DNA of 6,379 nucleotides from Gammaproteobacteria bacterium (GTDB lineage Bacteria; Pseudomonadota; Gammaproteobacteria; PS1; Pseudothioglobaceae): NCBI GenBank assembly GCA_029937335.1, contig JAPYQD010000043.1:1-6379 (forward strand), in the 5' to 3' direction. Below, in pieces: positions 1 to 5,508 of this stretch; the first letter of the stretch is position 1, and each line of letters begins with the position of its first letter. The notes below the pieces were generated by a model. It ran no database searches and was not told the DNA's origin. It saw only the letters and a program-made list of their open reading frames with translations. The position numbers were made by a program, and so were the translations under genes.

Positions 1-211
1 GTTTTTTGCGCCAAAGCACGCGAACCAGTTGCCCTGATTCTAATTTGCTAATATCGACATCAACGGGTGCACCAGCTGCTTTTGCTCGTGCTGAAGGCAT
101 CCATGATGATAAAAACGGCCACGCTACAAAGCCAACGCCGACGGCACCAACCACGCTTGTTGCGTTAGTTAGGAAACGTCTTTTCTTGAGGTCTATTTCT
201 TGTTCTGACAT
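1..211 (-). CDS. petA: Rieske iron-sulfur subunit of cytochrome bc1 complex, N-terminal part (cut by window edge)
   Basis: Ubiquinol-cytochrome c reductase iron-sulfur subunit, which passes electrons from ubiquinol to cytochrome c1 at the periplasmic face of the inner membrane. Only the first 70 residues are visible; the Rieske domain with its 2Fe-2S ligands lies beyond position 1. What can be seen is the typical family N-terminus: a short polar leader (MSEQEIDLKK), a basic RRFL stretch at 11-14, one hydrophobic membrane segment at about 17-35, then SARAKAAGAPVDVDISKLE, which closely matches Rieske proteins of other gammaproteobacteria. The ATG at 211 is well supported by an AAGGA ribosome binding site ten bases upstream (222-226). 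The usual Tat motif RRxFL reads Lys-Arg-Arg-Phe-Leu here, so the twin-arginine pair is Lys-Arg. petB and petC would be expected next, outside the window. The family call is firm despite the truncation. Confidence 0.9.
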   Translation of the reverse strand, partial: MSEQEIDLKKRRFLTNATSVVGAVGVGFVAWPFLSSWMPSARAKAAGAPVDVDISKLESGQLVRVLWRKK

Positions 212-312
212 AAGGTCACTGTCCTTTTTGTGTGTTTGTGTAAATATGTTTATGTTCAAATAAAAACCCAATAATTATAATGTATATCAGCTTTATATAA
301 TAGTTAATTCTT
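212..312 (-). promoter_or_regulatory. petA leader and probable promoter region
   Basis: This AT-rich gap lies between the dciA stop and the petA start, both read on the minus strand. A perfect TATAAT (minus strand, 274-279) would start a petA transcript near 267 with a leader of about 55 bases. No good -35 box stands 16-18 bases upstream of it, and such hexamers arise by chance in AT-rich DNA, so the promoter is tentative. ATTATAAT at 274-281 is a palindrome, so the same box also reads on the plus strand. The petA ribosome binding site (AAGGA, 222-226) is at the downstream end. I see no convincing terminator for dciA, so read-through from dciA into petA is possible. Confidence 0.35.
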
Positions 313-624
313 CTAATATTCTGTTAAATCAACTTTGATGATGATTTTTTGGATATCTGATAAGTCATCTAAATTTTTGAGAATGCCTAACAAGGCTTCT
401 TGTTGCTTTTGGGCTCGAAAAGCCACCGCCTGATTATGCGTAACAAATGTAGCTGTGTTGTCTTTTAGAGCGCACAATGATAATGTTTTAAAGGCCTTAG
501 GTAGTAACGTTGATAGTTGGTCGTTCAATTGATTAAACATTCTGGCCTGGGCAAACAAAATGCCCAGCTCCCCTTTGGGTGTAAAGTTTGACAGATTGGT
601 CATGTTATTTTTTTCCGAAGACAT
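313..624 (-). CDS. dciA: DciA-like replicative helicase loader (DUF721 family)
   Basis: Small soluble protein of the DUF721/DciA family. DciA is the widespread bacterial protein that interacts with the replicative helicase DnaB and helps load it, in lineages without DnaC or DnaI. The 103 residues show the family's KH-like fold pattern: a helix around 22-40 ending in LLPKAF, beta strands around 47-62 (LSLCALKDNTATFVTH), a helix at about 65-84 with AVAFRAQKQQEALL, and a last strand at 91-100 (IQKIIIKVDL). There is almost nothing outside this core, whereas many relatives carry an extra tail. The start is uncertain: the ATG at 624 has no clear ribosome binding site, while an in-frame ATG at 603 (MTNLSNF) has a weak GGA upstream; the domain is complete either way. 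Position beside secA, divergently read, is a known gammaproteobacterial arrangement and supports the call. The match is by pattern, since the family is weakly conserved in sequence. Confidence 0.75.
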   Translation of the reverse strand: MSSEKNNMTNLSNFTPKGELGILFAQARMFNQLNDQLSTLLPKAFKTLSLCALKDNTATFVTHNQAVAFRAQKQQEALLGILKNLDDLSDIQKIIIKVDLTEY

Positions 625-685
625 GGGCTATCGTTTAAATATTAACTTTAAATTCATAAAATGAACCTTGTAAAGGGCTATCTGT

Positions 686-694
686 ATCATAACA
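686..694 (-). promoter_or_regulatory. Candidate extended -10 promoter for dciA
   Basis: On the minus strand this reads TGTTATGAT, an extended -10 element (TG, one base, then TATGAT, five of six matches to TATAAT). A poor -35 (TGGCTC, minus strand, 709-714) lies 17 bases upstream, which an extended -10 tolerates. Transcription would begin near 679 and leave a leader of about 55-75 bases before dciA, depending on which start codon is used. Based on sequence pattern only. Confidence 0.35.
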
Positions 695-718
695 TCTGTG
701 CGAAAATAGAGCCATTTT

Positions 719-724
719 TAAAAT
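719..724 (+). promoter_or_regulatory. Candidate -10 box for secA
   Basis: TAAAAT matches the -10 consensus at five of six bases, but no recognisable -35 stands 16-18 bases upstream. If used, it would start transcription near 731 and give secA a leader of only about 12 bases. A competing reading is TTGTAA at 668-673 as a -35 with a poor -10 around 690. Neither is strong. Confidence 0.2.
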
Positions 725-742
725 TACGTTTTATTCATACCA

Positions 743-3418
743 ATGAACATTATAAATAAAGTTGTTGCCAAGATTGTAGGCTCTCGCAATGACCGCTTAA
801 TAAAAAAACTCTCTAAAGCAGTTGACCAGATCAACGCACTAGAGACTGAACTGCAAGCGCTAAGTGATAAAGAGCTTAGCGCCAAAACTCAATTTTTTAA
901 GCAACAGTTAGAGCAACAGGTTACTTTAGATTCACTGCTTCCGGCTGCTTTTGCGGTTATTCGAGAGGCCAGTGTTCGTGTGCTTGGACTTAGACATCAT
1001 GATGTACAAATGATTGGCGGCATGGTGCTCAATGAAGGCAATATTGCAGAAATGGGCACGGGTGAAGGTAAAACTTTAGTGGCCACTTTGCCCGCTTATT
1101 TGAATGCACTAGGTGGTGTAGGCGTTCATGTAGTCACAGTAAATGATTATTTAGCCGCTCGTGACGCTGAGTGGATGGGCAAAGTATTTAACTTTTTAGA
1201 TTTGAGTGTGGGCATTGTTACTTCTAGCATGCCGCCAGAAGATAAGAAAGTGGCTTACGCATGCGATATTGTTTATGCAACCAATAACGAATTGGGCTTT
1301 GATTATTTAAGAGACAACATGGCCTTTACCACTGAGCAAAAAGTACAGCGAGACCTTAATTTTGCAATTATTGATGAAGTCGATTCTATTCTAATTGACG
1401 AAGCCAGAACTCCACTTATTATTTCTGGCCCTGCCGACGACTATTCGGCTGTTTATCAAGCAATTAATAAAATGATTCCTAGCTTCAACAAACAGACGGA
1501 AAGCGGTGAAGGCAAAGAGATTGTGATTAAAGAAGCGGGCGATTACACGGTTGATGAAAAACACAAGCAAGTCTTTTTAACTGACGATGGCCATGCCAAA
1601 GCAGAAGAAATGTTGATTAATGCGGGTGCTTTGCCCGAAGGTGCAAGCCTGTACGATGCCAGCAATATTTTATTGATGCAACACATTAGCTCAGCATTAC
1701 GTGCTCACGTTTTATTCCAAAAAGACGTAGACTATATTGTCCAAGAGGATGAAGTTGTTATTGTTGATGAGTTTACTGGCAGAACCATGCCAGGACGTCG
1801 TTGGTCAGAAGGCCTGCACCAAGCCATTGAAGCCAAAGAAGGTGTGAGTATTAAGAAAGAAAACCAGACGCTGGCTTCGATTACTTTCCAAAATTATTTT
1901 AGACTTTATAACAAGCTTTCCGGCATGACCGGTACGGCCGACACTGAAGCGGTAGAATTTCAAGATATTTATGCGCTTGAAACCGTGGTTGTTCCACCTA
2001 ACCAGCCTTCGACTCGTAATGACATGTCGGATCAGATTTACTTAACATTAGAAGAAAAGCTTGAAGCAATTGCGTTGGATGTAGAAAGTTGTCAAAAGAG
2101 TGGGCAGCCCGTCTTGGTGGGCACCAGCAGTATTGAAAATTCTGAATCTATTTCTGCCCTTTTAGAGCAGAGAAAAATTAAGCACGAGGTGTTAAATGCT
2201 AAACAGCATGAGCGTGAGGCGCAAATTATTGCCAACGCAGGTAGCATTGGTGCAGTTACCATTGCTACCAACATGGCGGGTCGAGGCACAGACATTGTGT
2301 TGGGGGGTAAATTAGTTGAAGACGCTAACGATAAACAAAAAGCAGATTGGGCGGAGCAGCATGAGGCAGTTATTCAAGCAGGCGGCTTACATATTGTCGG
2401 CACCGAGCGCAATGAGTCTCGTCGTGTAGACAATCAATTGCGTGGCCGTTCAGGACGTCAAGGCGATGTTGGTTCTACGCGTTTTTATCTTTCGCTTGAA
2501 GATAACTTAATGCGTATTTTTGCCAGTGAAAAAATGGCAGCAATGATGCAACGATTGGGCATGGAAAAAGGTGAAGCAATCGAGCATAAAATGGTGAATC
2601 GTGCGATTGAAAATGCACAGAAAAAAGTTGAGGGCATGAACTACGATGCGCGTAAACACCTATTAGAATATGACGATGTCGCCAATGATCAGCGTCGGGT
2701 AATTTACCAATTGCGTGATGAGCTTATGAGTGTCAATGATGTGCAAGACCGCTTTATTCAAATTCGTGAGGGCGTGATTGGCGATTTATTTATGGGCTAT
2801 ATTTCAGCAGAGCAGGCCGAGGAAGATTGGGATGTTGAAGGTTTGCACAATGCTTTAAAAGCAGACTACTCAGCAGACTTTCCTTTGCAACAGTGGCTAG
2901 ATGAAGGCGTTGATGTTGATGAGCTTGAGAGTAGAATCGTCCAAGGGCTTGGTGCGATATGTGATTACAAAGAAGGGATTACTGGCGCTGAATCAATGCG
3001 CGGATTTGAAAAAGCAGTCATGTTGCAAACATTGGATCATTATTGGAAGGATCATTTAGCGGCAATGGATTACTTGCGTCAAAGTGTGAACTTGCGTGGT
3101 TATGCACAAAAAAATCCAACACAAGAGTTCAAGCGTGAGTCTTTTACTATGTTTGAGTCTTTATTAGATGTCATCAATATTGAAATTGTAAAATCATTGT
3201 CCAGCGTTACCATTAACGAAAACACTAAGGCTGACGATGTTGAGCAGCAAAACAATGAGGATGCGCAAGCACAACATGAAGCGCTTGGCACAACGGGTGT
3301 AGACGATCACGAAGTTGAGGCGGCCACACAAGATGAGCAAACAAAAGTTGAAAAAGTAGGGCGCAACGAGCCCTGTCCTTGTGGTTCAGGCAAAAAGTAC
3401 AAAAACTGCCATGGCTAA
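743..3418 (+). CDS. secA: Protein translocase subunit SecA
   Basis: ATPase motor that drives unfolded preproteins through the SecYEG channel of the inner membrane; it shuttles between cytosol and membrane and receives cargo from SecB. The 891 residues (E. coli has 901) align end to end with the E. coli protein. Visible landmarks are SRNDR at 14-18; Walker A GTGEGKT at 105-111; VNDYLAARD at 133-141; Walker B DEVD at 211-214 followed by SILIDEART; the preprotein cross-linking region from about 228 to 370; GMTGTADTE at 394-402; TNMAGRGTDIVLGG at 509-522; LRGRSGRQGD at 566-575 with the arginine fingers; LEYDDVANDQR at 641-651; and the helical wing and two-helix finger region, with MLQTLDHYWKDHLAAMDYLRQ at 760-780. 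An acidic, Gln-rich linker (about 828-868) leads to the zinc-binding tail, with ligands Cys878, Cys880, Cys889 and His890, which contacts SecB and lipid. The residue before the Walker A motif is Gly105, where E. coli has Arg. The ATG at 743 matches the family start but has no Shine-Dalgarno sequence. First gene of the secA-anmK-pyrC cluster. Confidence 0.98.
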   Translation: MNIINKVVAKIVGSRNDRLIKKLSKAVDQINALETELQALSDKELSAKTQFFKQQLEQQVTLDSLLPAAFAVIREASVRVLGLRHHDVQMIGGMVLNEGNIAEMGTGEGKTLVATLPAYLNALGGVGVHVVTVNDYLAARDAEWMGKVFNFLDLSVGIVTSSMPPEDKKVAYACDIVYATNNELGFDYLRDNMAFTTEQKVQRDLNFAIIDEVDSILIDEARTPLIISGPADDYSAVYQAINKMIPSFNKQTESGEGKEIVIKEAGDYTVDEKHKQVFLTDDGHAKAEEMLINAGALPEGASLYDASNILLMQHISSALRAHVLFQKDVDYIVQEDEVVIVDEFTGRTMPGRRWSEGLHQAIEAKEGVSIKKENQTLASITFQNYFRLYNKLSGMTGTADTEAVEFQDIYALETVVVPPNQPSTRNDMSDQIYLTLEEKLEAIALDVESCQKSGQPVLVGTSSIENSESISALLEQRKIKHEVLNAKQHEREAQIIANAGSIGAVTIATNMAGRGTDIVLGGKLVEDANDKQKADWAEQHEAVIQAGGLHIVGTERNESRRVDNQLRGRSGRQGDVGSTRFYLSLEDNLMRIFASEKMAAMMQRLGMEKGEAIEHKMVNRAIENAQKKVEGMNYDARKHLLEYDDVANDQRRVIYQLRDELMSVNDVQDRFIQIREGVIGDLFMGYISAEQAEEDWDVEGLHNALKADYSADFPLQQWLDEGVDVDELESRIVQGLGAICDYKEGITGAESMRGFEKAVMLQTLDHYWKDHLAAMDYLRQSVNLRGYAQKNPTQEFKRESFTMFESLLDVINIEIVKSLSSVTINENTKADDVEQQNNEDAQAQHEALGTTGVDDHEVEAATQDEQTKVEKVGRNEPCPCGSGKKYKNCHG

Positions 3419-4475
3419 TCTTTATATCGGCCTTATGTCTGGCACCAGCTTAGATGGTGTTGATGCGGTCGTTATTGATACAAAAGCAACGCAACTGTTG
3501 GCGCAAGCTTACTTGCCTTATTCAAAATCATTAAAACAACAACTGCAATCCCTAACGCAGAGCGGAAAAATTCATTTAAAAGATTTGGCAGACATCGACA
3601 CACAAGTCGCTCACTTTTTTGCCGATGCAGTTGCTGTTTTGCTCGAAAGCGCCAATATTCTGGCAACAGACATTAGGGCGATTGGCTCACATGGCCAAAC
3701 CATCTTTCATCAAGGCGGTAAATACTCTATGCAAATTGGCCATGGTGCTATTATTGCAGAGCGTTCCGGTATTGCTGTGGTTAGTGATTTTCGTATGAGT
3801 GATATTGCCGCTGCAGGCCAAGGTGCGCCGTTAACACCTATGTATCATCAGCATTTATTGCAAGGCAAAGCCGGTGTGATCATTAATTTGGGTGGCATTG
3901 CTAATTTAACACAAGTTTTAAAAGGCGTTGTAACTGGTTTCGACACCGGCCCTGCCAACACTTTGTTAGACAACTGGATTAAGAAAACTAAACAACTGGA
4001 TTATGATCGAGACGGTGTTTGGGCAAGATCTGGCCTTGTTGATGAGCGTTTACTGAACACCATGCTGGCGGATGAATATTTTAAAAAATCAGCACCAAAA
4101 AGCACGGGCCCAGAATATTTTAATTTGGCTTGGCTTACAACTTACTTAACTGGCGATGAAAGCGCTGCTGATGTACAAAGAACTTTGGTAGAATTAACGG
4201 CCATGAGCATTAGTCAACAGATTGCCAAAGGCGCAGATGTATATCTTTGTGGCGGCGGCGTGCATAATTTATTTTTAGCTGAGCGCTTGGCTTATTTAAA
4301 TCCTCATAGTAAGGTGTCCACTACAAACGACTTAGGTATGCCGGTTGATTATGTTGAGGCTGCTGCTTTTGGGTTCTTTGCACAGCAAACATTAAAGGGA
4401 AAAACCTCAAGCTTGCCGTTGGTAACGGGCGCTAAAGGCGCGAGAATTTTAGGAGCCATTTATGCAGCACAATGA
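3411..4475 (+). CDS. anmK: Anhydro-N-acetylmuramic acid kinase
   Basis: Cytosolic enzyme of cell-wall recycling: it hydrolyses the 1,6-anhydro ring of anhydro-MurNAc and phosphorylates it with ATP to give MurNAc-6-phosphate. The 354 residues (E. coli 369) show the ASKHA-type sugar kinase fold: phosphate-binding GLMSGTSLDGVDAVV at 7-21; IGSHGQTIFHQ at 91-101; DFRMSDIAAAGQGAPLTP at 126-143; INLGGIANLT at 158-167; GFDTGPAN at 176-183, whose Asp178 fits the catalytic base; STGPEYFN at 231-238; CGGGVHN at 280-286; and PVDYVEAAAFGF at 311-322. I chose the ATG at 3411 because MANLYIGLMSGTS gives the normal family N-terminus; an in-frame GTG at 3381 would add ten residues encoded inside the conserved secA tail. 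The start lies within the last secA codons and lacks a good ribosome binding site, which suggests translation by re-initiation after the secA stop. Partner recycling genes such as nagZ or ampG are not in view. Confidence 0.95.
   Translation: MANLYIGLMSGTSLDGVDAVVIDTKATQLLAQAYLPYSKSLKQQLQSLTQSGKIHLKDLADIDTQVAHFFADAVAVLLESANILATDIRAIGSHGQTIFHQGGKYSMQIGHGAIIAERSGIAVVSDFRMSDIAAAGQGAPLTPMYHQHLLQGKAGVIINLGGIANLTQVLKGVVTGFDTGPANTLLDNWIKKTKQLDYDRDGVWARSGLVDERLLNTMLADEYFKKSAPKSTGPEYFNLAWLTTYLTGDESAADVQRTLVELTAMSISQQIAKGADVYLCGGGVHNLFLAERLAYLNPHSKVSTTNDLGMPVDYVEAAAFGFFAQQTLKGKTSSLPLVTGAKGARILGAIYAAQ
4451..4455 (+). promoter_or_regulatory. Strong ribosome binding site for pyrC, inside anmK
   Basis: AGGAG stands six bases before the pyrC ATG at 4462 and lies within the last codons of anmK. 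It fixes the pyrC start and lets ribosomes enter pyrC directly as well as by coupling from anmK. It is the best Shine-Dalgarno sequence in the plus-strand cluster. Confidence 0.8.
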
Positions 4476-5508
4476 TACGCTACAGATAATTCGCCCTGAT
4501 GATTGGCACTTGCATGTGCGTTCGGGTGAGATGCTTAAATCAGTGATTGGCATGACGGCTTTGCAAATGGGCAGAGCCATCATTATGCCAAACCTAACAC
4601 CACCCGTTAGTGACGCTGGCCAAGCGCAGCAGTACCATCAAGAAATTATGAACGCCCTACCAGCAGACACCAATTTCACACCGCTGATGGTTTTATATCT
4701 AACAGACAACACCACACCAGAACAAATCCAGGTGGCTGTTGACGGTGATTTAGTAGTGGCGGCCAAGCTTTATCCGGCTGGAGCCACCACTAATTCAGAC
4801 AGCGGGGTAACGGACATTGCCAATATATATCCTGCATTGGAAAAGATGCAACAATTAAGCATGCCGCTATTGGTACATGGCGAAGTGACCGATGCCGCTA
4901 TTGATATCTTTGACCGAGAAGCGGTTTTTATTGAGCGGATATTGATCCAGGTTGTTCAAGATTTTCCTGAATTAAAGATAGTTTTTGAGCACATCACCAC
5001 CAAAGATGCCGTTGATTTTGTTTTGTCTGCAGGTGAAAACATTGCTGCCACGATAACCCCGCATCATTTGTTGGCAAATCGTAACGATATGTTGGTGGGC
5101 GGTATTAAACCACATTATTTTTGCCTGCCAATTTTAAAGCGAGAAAACCCACACCAAAAAGCACTGTTATCTGCGGCCACGAGCGGCAATGCTAAGTTTT
5201 TTTTAGGCACAGACTCTGCACCGCATGCAAAAGGTGATAAAGAGTCTAGCTGTGGTTGTGCCGGCATTCTTAGTGCGCATTGTGCGATTGAACTATACGC
5301 GAGCGTGTTTGAATCTCAAAATGCATTAGATAAACTTGAGAGCTTTGCATCAATATTTGGTGCTGATTTTTACGGTCTATCGTACAATACAGAAACCATC
5401 ACCCTAAAAAAACAAGATTGGGTTGTGCCTGACAGCTACCCTTTTGCCGACACGACCGTTGTGCCGTTTATGGCAGGAAAAATGATGGGCTGGAAGTTTA
5501 TTTCTTAG
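4462..5508 (+). CDS. pyrC: Dihydroorotase
   Basis: Zinc enzyme that catalyses the reversible cyclisation of N-carbamoyl-L-aspartate to dihydroorotate, the third step of pyrimidine synthesis, in the cytosol. The 348 residues equal the length of the E. coli PyrC, the short homodimeric type. All metal-site residues are seen: His16 and His18 in DDWHLHVR, the carboxylated bridging Lys102 in AAKLYPAGAT, His139 in LLVHGE, His177 in FEHITT, and the catalytic Asp251 in LGTDSAPHAK. Arg20 and Asn44 (MPNLTPP) fit the substrate-binding positions. The TPHHL at 199-203 and the GIKPHYFCLPILK region at 214-226 are also typical. The ATG at 4462 overlaps the anmK end by 14 bases and is preceded by a strong AGGAG, which points to co-expression with anmK and secA. 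No pyrimidine-responsive leader is visible, because the upstream DNA is anmK coding sequence. It ends tail to tail with ribF, overlapping by four bases. Confidence 0.97.
   Translation: MQHNDTLQIIRPDDWHLHVRSGEMLKSVIGMTALQMGRAIIMPNLTPPVSDAGQAQQYHQEIMNALPADTNFTPLMVLYLTDNTTPEQIQVAVDGDLVVAAKLYPAGATTNSDSGVTDIANIYPALEKMQQLSMPLLVHGEVTDAAIDIFDREAVFIERILIQVVQDFPELKIVFEHITTKDAVDFVLSAGENIAATITPHHLLANRNDMLVGGIKPHYFCLPILKRENPHQKALLSAATSGNAKFFLGTDSAPHAKGDKESSCGCAGILSAHCAIELYASVFESQNALDKLESFASIFGADFYGLSYNTETITLKKQDWVVPDSYPFADTTVVPFMAGKMMGWKFIS

Larger units (their letters stand above)
625..742. promoter_or_regulatory. Divergent dciA/secA intergenic region
   Basis: These 118 AT-rich bases separate two divergent genes and must hold the 5' ends of both, unless the transcripts begin inside the genes. 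Candidate -10 boxes are listed separately for each direction. There is no room for a SecM-type secretion-monitor gene ahead of secA, so the SecM arrest control known in E. coli is absent here. No strong hairpin, riboswitch or clear repressor operator is visible. Confidence 0.6.

Noticed and set aside
6..263. Plus-strand open frame of 85 codons over the left edge
   Set aside because: It is the antisense shadow of petA, whose minus-strand frame matches the Rieske N-terminus and has a ribosome binding site; the predicted protein resembles nothing known.
625..742. A SecM-like leader peptide upstream of secA
   Set aside because: No secretion-signal open frame with an arrest-like end fits in the 118-base gap.
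2092..2295. Minus-strand open frame inside secA
   Set aside because: It lies opposite the highly conserved ATPase region of SecA and has no start signal or recognisable domain.
3100..3291. Cys/Ser-rich minus-strand open frame in the secA tail
   Set aside because: Its composition is just the complement of the acidic, Gln-rich SecA linker.
3381..3410. GTG at 3381 as an upstream start for anmK
   Set aside because: It would add residues encoded by the SecA zinc-tail DNA in another frame, while the ATG at 3411 gives the normal AnmK N-terminus.
3472..3666. Minus-strand open frame inside anmK
   Set aside because: Antisense to a well-conserved enzyme, with no start signal or family resemblance.
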